64,000 bases of DNA from Deinococcus ficus (GTDB taxonomy: Bacteria > Deinococcota > Deinococci > Deinococcales > Deinococcaceae). The position numbers and the translations under genes are program-made. Position 1 is the stretch's first letter; the number at the start of each line of letters is the position of its first letter. The stretch spans positions 2,345,001-2,409,000 of the forward strand of contig NZ_CP021081.1 of the NCBI RefSeq assembly GCF_003444775.1. Reading direction: 5' to 3'. Below, piece after piece: positions 36,314-44,813 of the stretch. The notes under the pieces were generated by a model that was not told where the DNA came from, did not search any database, and worked only from the letters and a program-made list of their open reading frames with translations.

Positions 36314-36939
36314 CCGCGTTCGCGTTCGCGCAGGATCAGCTGCACGAGGCCCAGCAGCACCAGTTCGTCGTCCGCGCCGCCGCGGGGGTGGAGTTCCTCG
36401 ATGCGGAAGCGGCGGGACAGGAAACTGCGTTTCTTGTGCACGCGGTACGCGGGCTGCCCGGCCGCGTCGGTGACGGTGTAGGTGGGGTTCACGAGGTAGT
36501 CGAAGGCCATGCCGGCCACGTCGCCCACGAAGGGCACGGCGTCGATCACGCCCTCGATCACGCCCAGCCAGGGCTGGTCGTCGCGGATGGTGAAGGCGGT
36601 CCGGCCACTGGCGTCCTGCAGGTCGTACGACGCGGCCCACAGGGTGCGCATGCCGTGCGCCTGAAGCGCGCCGACCGGCTGCCCGCCGGCGCGGACGATG
36701 TGGCGGGTGGCCTTCCAGTCCAGCGCCCCGGCGAGCAGACCCTTGGCGCGGATGCCGTGCGTCTGGGTGCGGCGGGACTCGTCGGCGTAGACCTTCACCT
36801 CGTCCCGGATGCTGAACTTCTTCTCCTTCACGACGGCCAGAAGCTGCCCGCCGGCGTCCGTGACGCGCATCTCGGTGAAGAGGCTGAATTTGAAGTCGAT
36901 GCTGACGGGGAACTGGATGTGGCCGGACTGGAGGCTCAT
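36310..36939 (-). CDS. LURP-one-related (Tubby-like fold) protein
   Basis: 209-aa protein matching the LOR/phospholipid-scramblase-like family: alternating beta strands with FTEMRVTDAGGQLLAVVKEK, KFSIRDEVKVYAD, then FTIRDDQPWLGVIEG and YTVTDAAGQPAYRVHKKRSF. No signal peptide. Bacterial members are uncharacterised; the fold binds membranes or phosphoinositides in eukaryotes. It lies 16 bp upstream of fmt on the same strand, after def-fmt, so it may be the end of that operon. Confidence 0.7.
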   Translation of the reverse strand: MSLQSGHIQFPVSIDFKFSLFTEMRVTDAGGQLLAVVKEKKFSIRDEVKVYADESRRTQTHGIRAKGLLAGALDWKATRHIVRAGGQPVGALQAHGMRTLWAASYDLQDASGRTAFTIRDDQPWLGVIEGVIDAVPFVGDVAGMAFDYLVNPTYTVTDAAGQPAYRVHKKRSFLSRRFRIEELHPRGGADDELVLLGLVQLILRERERG

Positions 36940-36955
36940 GCTCCCGGGTACGGGG

Positions 36956-37915
36956 TCAGGGCTGCGCGGGTTCCGGGGTGGGGGGCGTCCATGCGTCGAA
37001 GGTGGTGCCGGGTTGCACGCCGGCCGCCTGCGCCCAGGTGTGGGCGGGCTGGGCTTTCTTCGTCTCGGGCTGCACGGTGCGGATGTGCACGGCGCCCTCG
37101 GCGGCCGCGACGGTCAGGCCGTCCTCGTCCACGCGCAGGACCTGGCCGGGGCGGCCATGCCCCTCAGTCACGTGCAGGCCGGCGAGTTTCAGGCGGGCAC
37201 CGTTCAGGAACGCGGTCGTCTGCGGCCAGGCGGCCACGCCGCGGGAGCGGTCCACGATCTGGCGGGCGGTGTCGTGCCAGCGGACGAAGCCGTCCTCCTT
37301 GCTCAGCATGGGGGCGTGCGTGGCCTGCGCGTGGTCCTGCGGCTGCGGGGGCAGGTCACCGGCGCGGCGCAGGGCGTCCACGATCAGGCGGGCCGCCTGG
37401 GCGCTCAGGGCGTCGGCGAGCTCCAGCGCGGTCCAGTCCGGGTGAATGGGCAGGGCCTCCTGCAGGAGGATGGGGCCGGTGTCCATGCCCTCGTCGGTCT
37501 GCATGATGGTCGTGCCGGTCACCGTCTCCCCGTGAATGAGGGCCTGCTGGATGGGCGCGGCGCCGCGGTATTTCGGCAGCAGGCTGGTATGCGTGTTCAG
37601 GAACCCGTAGCGGGGCACGGCGAGCAGGCTGCCGGGCAGGAGTTTCCCGTATGCGCAGGTGACCGCCACCTCCGCGCCGCTGCCCCGCAGCTGCTCCGCG
37701 AACGCGGCGTTGTTGCGCAGCCGCTTCGGTTGCGCGAGTGGCAGGCCCAGTTCGGCGGCGCGGGCGGCGACGGGGGGCGGCGTGAGCTTCAGGCCGCGGC
37801 CCACCGGTTTGTCCGGCTGCGCGACCACCAGCACCACCTCGAACGCCTCCCGGATGGCCTCCAGCACCGGCAGCGCAAAGGCCGGCGACCCGAAGAACGC
37901 GACCTTCAGGCTCAA
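36956..37915 (-). CDS. fmt: Methionyl-tRNA formyltransferase
   Basis: 319-aa enzyme that formylates initiator Met-tRNA with 10-formyl-THF. MSLKVAFFGSPAFALPVLEA at the start; catalytic Asn107, His109 and Asp145 in NTHTSLLPKYRGAAP and QTDEGMDTGPIL; then a C-terminal tRNA-binding domain. Start is TTG 37915, overlapping the def stop (TTGA), with GGAAGGA upstream. Much longer reading upstream is the shadow of def. Def and Fmt act at opposite ends of formyl-Met metabolism and form a conserved pair. Confidence 0.95.
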   Translation of the reverse strand: MSLKVAFFGSPAFALPVLEAIREAFEVVLVVAQPDKPVGRGLKLTPPPVAARAAELGLPLAQPKRLRNNAAFAEQLRGSGAEVAVTCAYGKLLPGSLLAVPRYGFLNTHTSLLPKYRGAAPIQQALIHGETVTGTTIMQTDEGMDTGPILLQEALPIHPDWTALELADALSAQAARLIVDALRRAGDLPPQPQDHAQATHAPMLSKEDGFVRWHDTARQIVDRSRGVAAWPQTTAFLNGARLKLAGLHVTEGHGRPGQVLRVDEDGLTVAAAEGAVHIRTVQPETKKAQPAHTWAQAAGVQPGTTFDAWTPPTPEPAQP

Positions 37916-38601
37916 AGGTTTTCCTTCCGGTGCTTCTCCGCTTCCTTCTCGGCGGCCGCAAGGTCCTCCAGGTAGCGTTTGGCGTGCCGCTGCATCTTCA
38001 GCAGCTCGCCGCGGTGGTCCTCGGTGACTTCCGGGGGCAGGCGGTCCAGGAAGAACACGCCGTCCAGGTGGTCGGCCTCGTGCTGGAACACGCGGGCCAG
38101 GTAATCGTCGGCCTCCACGGTGCGCGCCGTGCCGTCCAGGTCCGTGTACGACACCTGCACCGCCCGGGCGCGCGGCACGCCCTCCTCGTAGATGCCCGGG
38201 ATGCTCAGGCAACCTTCCTGGTAGCTGCGGTCCTTTTTCTTGTCGATGACCTTCAGGACGGGGTTGAGCATCACGTACTCGCGCAGCACGCGGGAGCGCA
38301 GGGGCGTGTCCTGCCCCTCGTTCTCCTCCTCGTCATCCTCGTACTCCACGGCCACGAACAGCCGGGCGTTCAGGCCCACCTGCGGCGCCGCGAGGCCCAC
38401 GCCGCGGGCCTCGAACATGGTTTCCAGCATGGTGTTCGCCACCTGCCGCACGGTCTGCGGCCCGAAGCCGGGCACGGTCAGGGTGTCGGTCGCCTGGAGG
38501 GGCTTGGCCTTGCGGCGCAGGACGGGGTCGCCGTACAGCCGGATCGGGTAGATGCGCGGCGCGGCGCCTTCGGCTCGGGGGTCGGGGGTCGGGCGGGTCA
38601 C
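37912..38601 (-). CDS. def: Peptide deformylase
   Basis: 229-aa metalloenzyme that removes the formyl group from nascent proteins. Motifs: GVGLAAPQ (67-74), EGCLS (129-133, metal ligand Cys131), HEADH (174-178, two His ligands and the catalytic Glu). An acidic insertion YEDDEEENEGQDTP sits between motif 1 and 2, and a charged C-terminal helix extends the protein beyond the usual 170-200 aa. Start GTG 38601 preceded by GGGAG. Confidence 0.95.
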   Translation of the reverse strand: MTRPTPDPRAEGAAPRIYPIRLYGDPVLRRKAKPLQATDTLTVPGFGPQTVRQVANTMLETMFEARGVGLAAPQVGLNARLFVAVEYEDDEEENEGQDTPLRSRVLREYVMLNPVLKVIDKKKDRSYQEGCLSIPGIYEEGVPRARAVQVSYTDLDGTARTVEADDYLARVFQHEADHLDGVFFLDRLPPEVTEDHRGELLKMQRHAKRYLEDLAAAEKEAEKHRKENL

Positions 38602-38793
38602 AATGCTCCCGTTTTACCACCCCCGGCCGCGCGCAGTCCGTGACGGCCGCCGCCGGCCACGCGAACCTGACGCTCAGGCCGCAACTGGCCCGGGAGGCCG
38701 CTGGGCGTTTTCTCACGGGGTCCCCACCCCCGGTCCCTACGGTGAGTTCAGGCACGTTCCGACCCCACCCTGTCCTTTCTGGAGGTTTCACCC

Positions 38794-39948
38794 ATGAGCA
38801 TTCGCCTTGACACCTCAGTGGTCCTGCTGACGGCCGCCCTGCTGGGCGCGCCCGCCCTGGCCCAGACCACTGCCCCCGCCCCGACCACCCAGGCCGCCCC
38901 TGCCCTGAGTGCCGCCCAGGCCGCCCAGCAGGCCCGGGATCTGGCCGCCCGCGCCCGCACCGCATACCCGGCCGGCAGCGCGAACATCGACCAGGACCTC
39001 TGGAAGCAGGCGGCGGCCGCCGCCGAGGCCGCCGTGGCCGCCGAACCCGGCAACGCCGAGTACCTGAAACTGCGCGCCGAGATCTACACCGAGGTCGGCT
39101 TCTGGCAGCGTGCCCAGGCCGGCTGGGACGCCTACCTGCAACTCCGCCCGGACGACGCCGCAGCCATCAAGCAGGCCGCCACCGTGCAGTACAACCTGGG
39201 GTACGCCGCGTACACCCGCGGGCAGCTGGAGCAGGCGGGCGCGTTCTTCGCCCGCTGCCTCACGCTGAACAGCGCCGACGCCGCCTGCGCCACCTGGGCG
39301 GCCCGCACCGCCCTGGAACGCGGGCAGTACCCGGAGGCGCAGGCCCTGTACGCCCGGGCCCTGGCCCTGAAACCGGGCGACAAGACCCTCACGTACTTCG
39401 CGGCCCTGACCGCCAACGCCGGGAAGTACGGTGTGCCCGCCACCCGCGCCTTCTCCCGCGCGTACGCCGACCTGGAAGCCGGGCGCGCGGCGCAGGCCCT
39501 GGCCGGGTTCCAGGAGGCGGCCCGCACGGCGCCCGCATTCATCGAGGCGCACCGCGAGGCGGGCCGGCTGGCCCTGAACGCCGGGGACGCCCAGGCCGCC
39601 CTGAGCGCCTACACGGCCGCCGCCGCGCTGCCGGGCGCGACCGCCTCGGACCGCTACAACCTGAGTGTGGCGCAGGAGGGCGCGCGTTACGGCCTGAAGG
39701 CTGCGCAGGCCTTCCGTGCCGCGTACGCCCGGTACACCGCCGGCGACAAGGGCGGTGCGGAGCAGGGGTTCCTGCAGGCCACGCAGCTCAGCGCCGGGTA
39801 CGCCAAGGCGTGGGCGTGGCTGGGCCGCGTGCGCTACGAGGCGAAGAACTACGCGGGCGCCGCCGAGGCGTACGGGAAGGCCGTGCAGCTGGACCCCGCA
39901 GACAAGAGCAGTGCGTACTACCTGCGGCTGAGTCAGCAGGGCAAGTAA
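38794..39948 (+). CDS. Secreted TPR-repeat protein
   Basis: 384-aa protein with a Sec signal peptide (residues 1-23, cleavage after ALA) and an Ala/Pro/Thr linker, followed by a chain of about eight TPR-like helical hairpins such as LWKQAAAAAEAAVAAEPGNA, YPEAQALYARALALKPGD and YAGAAEAYGKAVQLDPAD. Probably a periplasmic scaffold for protein-protein contact. GGAGG 8-10 bp before ATG 38794. The DnaA-box hairpin lies immediately after the stop. Function not assignable. Confidence 0.85.
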   Translation: MSIRLDTSVVLLTAALLGAPALAQTTAPAPTTQAAPALSAAQAAQQARDLAARARTAYPAGSANIDQDLWKQAAAAAEAAVAAEPGNAEYLKLRAEIYTEVGFWQRAQAGWDAYLQLRPDDAAAIKQAATVQYNLGYAAYTRGQLEQAGAFFARCLTLNSADAACATWAARTALERGQYPEAQALYARALALKPGDKTLTYFAALTANAGKYGVPATRAFSRAYADLEAGRAAQALAGFQEAARTAPAFIEAHREAGRLALNAGDAQAALSAYTAAAALPGATASDRYNLSVAQEGARYGLKAAQAFRAAYARYTAGDKGGAEQGFLQATQLSAGYAKAWAWLGRVRYEAKNYAGAAEAYGKAVQLDPADKSSAYYLRLSQQGK

Positions 39949-39955
39949 GACTCTG

Positions 39956-39997
39956 ATCCGGGAGTTATCCACACTGTTCTGTGGATAACTCCCGGAT
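39956..39997. repeat. 18-bp perfect inverted repeat containing two DnaA boxes
   Basis: 39956-39973 is the exact reverse complement of 39980-39997, around the 6-nt loop CTGTTC. Each arm ends in a perfect DnaA box (TTATCCACA at 39965-39973, TGTGGATAA at 39980-39988) facing each other. It begins 8 bp after the TPR stop and is followed by TTTCTGGCCTTTT, so it could also stop transcription. Confidence 0.9.
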
Positions 39998-40140
39998 TTC
40001 TGGCCTTTTCCCGTTGCGGCGGCACTTTTGAACCCGGCCCAAAACTGTGGATAAGTCTGCCATCCTGTGGAAAACCCTGGGGTTTGGCCGGAGAAGCCCT
40101 TCCAGATCGATCTTTTGTTTCCTGGCGACCCTGTGGATAA
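39965..40140. promoter_or_regulatory. DnaA-box cluster
   Basis: Perfect TTATCCACA/TGTGGATAA boxes at 39965-39973 (minus orientation), 39980-39988, 40046-40054 and 40132-40140, plus a one-mismatch box TGTGGAAAA at 40066-40074, exactly 20 bp after the third. dnaA and dnaN are not adjacent (neighbours are a TPR gene and der). Could be a DnaA-titrating or -reactivating locus, a regulatory cluster or an accessory origin. Direct visual identification of the 9-mers; role inferred. Confidence 0.75.
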
Positions 40141-40206
40141 CTCCGCGGTGACCGACAGGTGCTGTCCGCTTCACTTCACCCGGGGGCAAAACCACCCACA
40201 ACAACG

Positions 40207-40234
40207 GCGGCCCCGGTATGCACACCGGAGCCGC
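40207..40234 (-). terminator. Terminator hairpin after der
   Basis: 11-bp stem with one G-T pair (40207-40217 with 40224-40234), 6-nt loop, 13 bp after the der stop on the minus strand, followed further on by a GGTTTTG tail. Confidence 0.55.
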
Positions 40235-40247
40235 TGCGGACGGGGCC

Positions 40248-41570
40248 TTACTCTTCCTCGCCGTCCTTCTTGCCTTTCTTGTACGGGCCTTTTTCCTTCC
40301 ACTTGAGCCGCACGGGAATCCCGGCGAGTTGCAGGTCCTCGCGGATGCGGTTTTGCAGGAAGCCCTCGTACGCCCGCGTCACGAAGTCGGCGCGGTTGCA
40401 GAAGATCGCGAAGGTGGGGGGCGCGGTCTCCACCTGGGTCATGAAGTACATCTTGAGTTTCTTCCCGCCGAAGTTCGGCACGGCCTGCTTCATCTGCCAC
40501 ACTTCCAGCCAGCGGTTCAGTTCGCTGGTGGGGATGCGGCTCTGCCACTTCTCGTACATCTTCATGGCTTCGGCCAGCATCTCGTGAATGCCGTAGTCGT
40601 TGATGGCGCTGGTGTACACGCGCGGGGCGTAGCTGATGTGGTGCAGTTTCTGATTCAGGTCCTTCTCGGTGCGCTTGAGGTCCGCGTCCGGCACGAGGTC
40701 CCACTTGTTCACCACCACGATCACGGGCTTGCCGCTCTCGTACGCGAGGTTCGCGAGCTTGAGTTCATGGTCGCCGAGTTCGGTGGCGTTTACGACCAGC
40801 CAGATCAGGTCGCTGCGGCCTATGGCGGCCTGGGAGCGCTGGATGGCGAAGTCCTCGATGGCGGTGTCGGGTTTCTTGCGGATGCCGGCGGTGTCCACCA
40901 GCACGAAGCGCTGCCCGCCGTAGTCCCACTCGACGTCCAGGCTGTCGCGGGTGGTGCCGGGTTGATCCGCCACGATGGCGCGGTCGCTCTGGGTGATGGC
41001 GTTCAGCAGGCTGCTCTTGCCCACGTTCGGCCGGCCGATCAGGGAGATGCGGATGGGCGCGATTTCCGGGACGTCCTCGTCGTCCTCGGGGAGGTGTTTC
41101 ATCACGCGGTCCATCAGGTCGTCCAGGCCGCGGGCGTGCTCGGCGCTGATGGCGACCGGGTCCCCGAAGCCCAGGCCCCACAGTTCGGCCATGTACACCT
41201 CGTGCTTGGGGCTGTCGATCTTGTTCGCCACGACGATCACGGGTTTCCCGAGGCGGCGCAGCCACTCGGCGACCTCGTAGTCGGCGGCGGACAGGCCCTC
41301 GCGGGGGTCCAGGACGAAGATCACGGCCTGCGCGCCTTCCATGGCCCACTCGGCCTTCTCGCGGATGGCCTGCTCCCACTCGTCGCCGCTCCACAGGCCA
41401 CCGGTGTCGATGAGGGTGATGCGGTGGTTGTGGTACAGCATCAGCCCTTCCTTGGCGTCGCGGGTGACGCCGGGGAAGTCGGCGACGACGGCCTCGCGCC
41501 GGCCAATGAGGCGGTTGAACAGGCTGGACTTGCCGACGTTGGGTCGGCCGACAATGGCGACTTTATGCAT
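40248..41570 (-). CDS. der: Ribosome-biogenesis GTPase Der (EngA)
   Basis: 440-aa double-GTPase that acts in 50S ribosome assembly. Two G domains, each starting GRPNVGKSS (8-16 and 179-187), with DTGG / DTAG G3 motifs and NKID / NKWD G4 motifs, then a C-terminal KH-like domain and a Lys-rich tail (KWKEKGPYKKGKKDGEEE). ATG 41570 has AAGGAG 6-11 bp upstream. Monocistronic with a terminator downstream. Confidence 0.96.
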   Translation of the reverse strand: MHKVAIVGRPNVGKSSLFNRLIGRREAVVADFPGVTRDAKEGLMLYHNHRITLIDTGGLWSGDEWEQAIREKAEWAMEGAQAVIFVLDPREGLSAADYEVAEWLRRLGKPVIVVANKIDSPKHEVYMAELWGLGFGDPVAISAEHARGLDDLMDRVMKHLPEDDEDVPEIAPIRISLIGRPNVGKSSLLNAITQSDRAIVADQPGTTRDSLDVEWDYGGQRFVLVDTAGIRKKPDTAIEDFAIQRSQAAIGRSDLIWLVVNATELGDHELKLANLAYESGKPVIVVVNKWDLVPDADLKRTEKDLNQKLHHISYAPRVYTSAINDYGIHEMLAEAMKMYEKWQSRIPTSELNRWLEVWQMKQAVPNFGGKKLKMYFMTQVETAPPTFAIFCNRADFVTRAYEGFLQNRIREDLQLAGIPVRLKWKEKGPYKKGKKDGEEE

Positions 41571-41801
41571 TTGTTGACGCTCCTTTACGGTGTCGCTTCG
41601 GCCCCGCGTCTGGGGTCTGGCGCCGATCCTCTCCGTCACGGTGACGGCGCGAGGCACAGACTGAGCAGTGTAGCGGACCAGGCTGATCCCGGGATGAGGC
41701 AGCACGGCCGGTTTAGCTCCGGTTTAACCCGGGGCGCGCACACTGCGGTCAGGTGAGGGCAGCGGGTCCTCTGCCCCGCGACCTGTCCTGGAGGACCTGA
41801 C
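41571..41801. other. Intergenic region between der and the dioxygenase-like gene
   Basis: Divergent promoter region of 231 bp. It contains a 7-1-7 bp inverted repeat CCGTCAC-G-GTGACGG (41633-41647), a minus-strand TACACT (41667-41672) as possible der -10, and two direct CCGGTTTA copies 11 bp apart (41708-41715, 41719-41726). No gene. Confidence 0.4.
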
Positions 41802-42692
41802 ATGACCGACCAAGAGCGCCTGATCCTGCCCTACCCGACCGACGAACACGACGACCACGACCCGGACGACCTGAACAACCTGGGATTGCAGGCGGACGCG
41901 GCCATGCTGGGCCGCAGCGTGATGGACCGCCGCCGCGTGCTGGGCCTGGGCGTGGCGGGCGTGGGCGCGCTGCTGGGCACCGGCCTGCTGGGGGACCTGG
42001 GCGCCTTCGGGGCGCGGGCGCAGTCGGGCGCGGCGGGCGGCGCGGCCTGCACGGTGATCCCGCCGGAAACGGCCGGGCCGTACCCGGCGGACGGGTCGGT
42101 GGCGTCCGGACAGGCGCTGAACGTGCTGACCCGCAGCGGCATCGTGCGCAGCGACCTGCGGCGCAGCCTGGGGACCGGGGCGGTGGCGGCGGGCGTGCCG
42201 CTCACCCTGCGGCTGAAGCTGGTGAACGTGAACAGCCGCTGCGCGCCGCTGGCCGGGTACGCCGTGTACGTGTGGCACTGCACGGCGGACGGGCAGTACA
42301 GCCTGTACAGCCCGGGCGTGGTCGGCGAGGACTACCTGCGGGGCGTGCAGGCTGCCGGGCCGGACGGCGTGGTGACCTTCCGCACGGTGTTCCCCGGGTG
42401 TTACGCGGGCCGCTGGCCGCACGTGCACTTCGAGGTGTACCCCACGCTGGGCAGCGCCACGGCCGCGCGCAACCGGGTGCAGACCTCGCAGCTGGCGCTG
42501 CCGGAAGCGGCGTGCCGGGCGGCGTACGCCACCGCCGGGTACGGGCCGAGCGCACGGAACCTGAGCGGCACCAGCCTGACGCGGGACATGGTGTTCCGGG
42601 ACGGGTACGCCTCGCAGCTCGCGGCGCTGACCGGCAGCGCGGGTCAGGGGTTCACGGCGGCCCTGACGGTGGGGCTGGCCCTGGCCCGCTAG
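41802..42692 (+). CDS. Tat-exported intradiol ring-cleavage dioxygenase-like protein
   Basis: 296-aa protein of the protocatechuate 3,4-dioxygenase beta-like superfamily. A long hydrophilic N-region precedes a twin-arginine motif MDRRRVLGLG (41-50) and hydrophobic segment. The catalytic domain shows PPETAGPYPADG, YAVYVWHCTADGQYSLYS and CYAGRWPHVHFEVYPT, supplying the candidate Tyr and His Fe(III) ligands. Exported members of this family are poorly studied, and the aromatic substrate is unknown. CTGGAGGACC precedes the ATG. Confidence 0.85.
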   Translation: MTDQERLILPYPTDEHDDHDPDDLNNLGLQADAAMLGRSVMDRRRVLGLGVAGVGALLGTGLLGDLGAFGARAQSGAAGGAACTVIPPETAGPYPADGSVASGQALNVLTRSGIVRSDLRRSLGTGAVAAGVPLTLRLKLVNVNSRCAPLAGYAVYVWHCTADGQYSLYSPGVVGEDYLRGVQAAGPDGVVTFRTVFPGCYAGRWPHVHFEVYPTLGSATAARNRVQTSQLALPEAACRAAYATAGYGPSARNLSGTSLTRDMVFRDGYASQLAALTGSAGQGFTAALTVGLALAR

Positions 42693-42705
42693 CCCCGGCG
42701 GGGGG

Positions 42706-43563
42706 TCAGGGCGTCAGGGTGAGCAGCAGCAGTTCCGGGTCGCAGAGGTTGCGCGCCGGCAGGCCGGTCACGCCCAGGCCGCGGCTGACGTAGCCGGGCG
42801 TGCCGTTCAGGCTCTGCACCCAGCCCATCGTGAACTTGCGGTTGGCGGGCACGGTCAGCGCCCCGATCAGGGGCAGGCGGACCTGCCCGCCGTGCGTGTG
42901 ACCACACAGGCCCAGGCCGACCGGCCGGCGGATGGTGTCCAGGAAGTCCGGGTTGTGGGTCAGGAGCAGCGTGACGCGGTCCCCGGTGCCGCGCATGGCG
43001 GCGTCCAGGTTCGGCTCGCCGCGCCAGTGGTCGTCGGTGCCGATCAGGTGCAGGTCGTCCCGGACGGCGCGGTTCTCGTCGCGCAGCACAGTTACGCCCG
43101 CCTGCGCAAACGCGGCGCGCATCTCCTCCCGGCGGGCCCGCCAGTTCGCGCGGGCCGGCCCGTGGGACGTGGCGTACTGCCCGAAACTGGCGTAGTCGTG
43201 GTTGCCCCACACGCCGTACACGCCCAGCGGGGCGCTCAGGGCGGCAAGTTCGTCCAGCAGCGCGGTGGGGGGACCGTCGTCGAAGTAATCCATGAAGTCC
43301 CCGCCGAGCAGGATCAGGTCCGGGCGCGCGGCGTTCGCGGCCTGCACCCAGGCGCGCACGCTGCCGGCCCCGATGAACGGGCCGTAGTGCAGGTCGGTCA
43401 GGAAGGCCACGGTCAGGGGGGCGCGCAGGCCCGGCAGGGCGCGGGTCTCGCGGGTCACCCCAAAGCGGTACGCCTGCGCCACACCCGCGCCGCCCAGCAC
43501 CAGGCCGCCCGCGCCGAGGCCCAGGGCGGCGCGCAGGAAGCGGCGGCGGGTGAGGAGGGTCAT
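42706..43563 (-). CDS. Tat-exported metallophosphoesterase (YkuE-like)
   Basis: 285-aa calcineurin-like enzyme with a twin-arginine signal ([18 protein letters not shown]). Metal motifs: [41 protein letters not shown] and [12 protein letters not shown], in family order. Similar to YkuE-type phosphodiesterases thought to act on membrane lipid-derived molecules. The start ATG 43563 is set by TACGCT 7 bp upstream. Convergent with the dioxygenase-like gene. Confidence 0.9.
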   Translation of the reverse strand: MTLLTRRRFLRAALGLGAGGLVLGGAGVAQAYRFGVTRETRALPGLRAPLTVAFLTDLHYGPFIGAGSVRAWVQAANAARPDLILLGGDFMDYFDDGPPTALLDELAALSAPLGVYGVWGNHDYASFGQYATSHGPARANWRARREEMRAAFAQAGVTVLRDENRAVRDDLHLIGTDDHWRGEPNLDAAMRGTGDRVTLLLTHNPDFLDTIRRPVGLGLCGHTHGGQVRLPLIGALTVPANRKFTMGWVQSLNGTPGYVSRGLGVTGLPARNLCDPELLLLTLTP

Positions 43564-43570
43564 GCCGGGC

Positions 43571-43576
43571 AGCGTA
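43571..43576 (-). promoter_or_regulatory. -10 hexamer for YkuE-like gene
   Basis: TACGCT on the minus strand, 7 bp before ATG 43563. Confidence 0.45.
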
Positions 43577-43643
43577 CGGGATGGGCGGGGCCCGGGGCGT
43601 CCGCCGGAAGTTGCAGCGGCGCCGGGCGGGCGGGGGCGGGCAG

Positions 43644-43649
43644 TAGACT
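43644..43649 (+). promoter_or_regulatory. -10 hexamer for DUF3006-like gene
   Basis: TAGACT, 7 bp before ATG 43657. Confidence 0.45.
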
Positions 43650-43656
43650 GCCGGGC

Positions 43657-43992
43657 ATGAAGTCGGACGCTGAGCTGCTTGTGATCGACGTGCTGGATGA
43701 GGACGCCGGCCTGGCGGACGTGGAGGACACCCGCGGCCGCACCTACCAGCTTCCGGCGGAGTGGCTGCCGGGCGCGGCGGACGGCGCCGCGTACCGCGTG
43801 GAGCTCGCCCAGGGCAGCGTGAGCTTCCACCCGGTGCCGGGCGGGGCGTCGCTGCTGCGGGAGCGCAGCAAGCAGACCCTGCTGGAATTCCATGACATGC
43901 ACGAGGACGCGGTGCACGAGCCGGGCAGCGCGCCGAAGCCGGGCGCGGCCGGCCGGGACGGGCAGGTGCCCGCGGAGTGGGAGGGCGAGTGA
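43657..43992 (+). CDS. DUF3006-like small protein
   Basis: 111-aa protein whose N-terminal half ([40 protein letters not shown]) resembles DUF3006, a small beta-barrel domain of unknown function. The C-terminal half is charged and probably flexible. It overlaps the next gene by GTGA, so it is cotranscribed with the PPP-type phosphoesterase. A leaderless-type promoter sets ATG 43657; longer readings are shadows of the gene on the other strand. Confidence 0.7.
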   Translation: MKSDAELLVIDVLDEDAGLADVEDTRGRTYQLPAEWLPGAADGAAYRVELAQGSVSFHPVPGGASLLRERSKQTLLEFHDMHEDAVHEPGSAPKPGAAGRDGQVPAEWEGE

Positions 43993-44813
43993 CGCGTCCC
44001 GTCGTGGTCCTCCCGGACCTGCACGGCCGGGCGGACCTGCTGGAAGCGGCCATCCTGCACCGCCCGGACGCGCACTTCCTGTGCCTGGGGGACGCCATCG
44101 ACCGGGGGCCGCGCAGCCTGGACGCGGTGCGGATCCTGATGGACCTGCACGCGCAGGGCCGCGCGACGCTGCTGATGGGCAACCACGAGCGGATGATGCA
44201 GGAGGGCGTGAAGCACTACCGGACGTACCTCGCCTCGCACGACATGGGCGACTACCGCCGCGCGATGGAGGGCTTCCAGTGGTGGATGCGGGCCGGCGGC
44301 GAGACGGTGCGGCGCGAGATGCCCGCCCTGACGCTGGAGCAGTTCCCGCCCGTGCTGGAGGACTACCTGCCGCTGCTGCGGCGGGTGGTGTACGTGACCG
44401 CCGACGGCGGCATTCACGACGAGCTGCCGGCCGGGCCGAGCGTCATGGTGGCGCACGCCTCGCCGCCGGTGCCGCACCGGCAGTACCCGAACCCCCTGTC
44501 GGCGGCGCTGTGGCTGCGGCCCTTCGAGGGGCCGTTCCCGCTGCCGGACGGGGTGCTGTACAGCGTGCACGGGCACACGCCGGTCCCCATGCCGCAGAAG
44601 CTGGGCCGGCACCTGTACGTGGACCTGGGCGCCTACGAGACCGGGCACCTGGCCCTGGTGGACCTCAACCCGCACGGCAGCCTGGAAGCCGGGCCGAAGA
44701 TCCTGGTGCTGGAGGGCCGCGGCCGGCCGGAGATGCGCGGCAAGTACTCGCGGTTCGGGGAGCCGGTGCCGGCGCAGCTCACCCGCCTGGAGCGTCTGGG
44801 CCAGCGGTCCTGA
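43989..44813 (+). CDS. PPP-family (ApaH/serine-threonine type) metallophosphoesterase
   Basis: 274-aa phosphoesterase with the PPP signature set: [51 protein letters not shown] and [11 protein letters not shown]. The family includes protein phosphatases and Ap4A hydrolases, and the sequence alone does not separate them. GTG 43989 overlaps the DUF3006 stop with GGAGGG upstream. Its last 35 bp overlap the convergent MocA-like gene. Confidence 0.9.
   Translation: MTRPVVVLPDLHGRADLLEAAILHRPDAHFLCLGDAIDRGPRSLDAVRILMDLHAQGRATLLMGNHERMMQEGVKHYRTYLASHDMGDYRRAMEGFQWWMRAGGETVRREMPALTLEQFPPVLEDYLPLLRRVVYVTADGGIHDELPAGPSVMVAHASPPVPHRQYPNPLSAALWLRPFEGPFPLPDGVLYSVHGHTPVPMPQKLGRHLYVDLGAYETGHLALVDLNPHGSLEAGPKILVLEGRGRPEMRGKYSRFGEPVPAQLTRLERLGQRS

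Noticed and set aside
39949..40247. Calling the DnaA-box region the chromosomal origin
   Set aside because: No dnaA, dnaN, AT-rich unwinding region or other origin genes next to it; the data support a DnaA-binding cluster only.
40067..40587. Plus-strand frames across the DnaA-box region and der 3' end
   Set aside because: No homology seen, start within intergenic repeats and run antisense to der.
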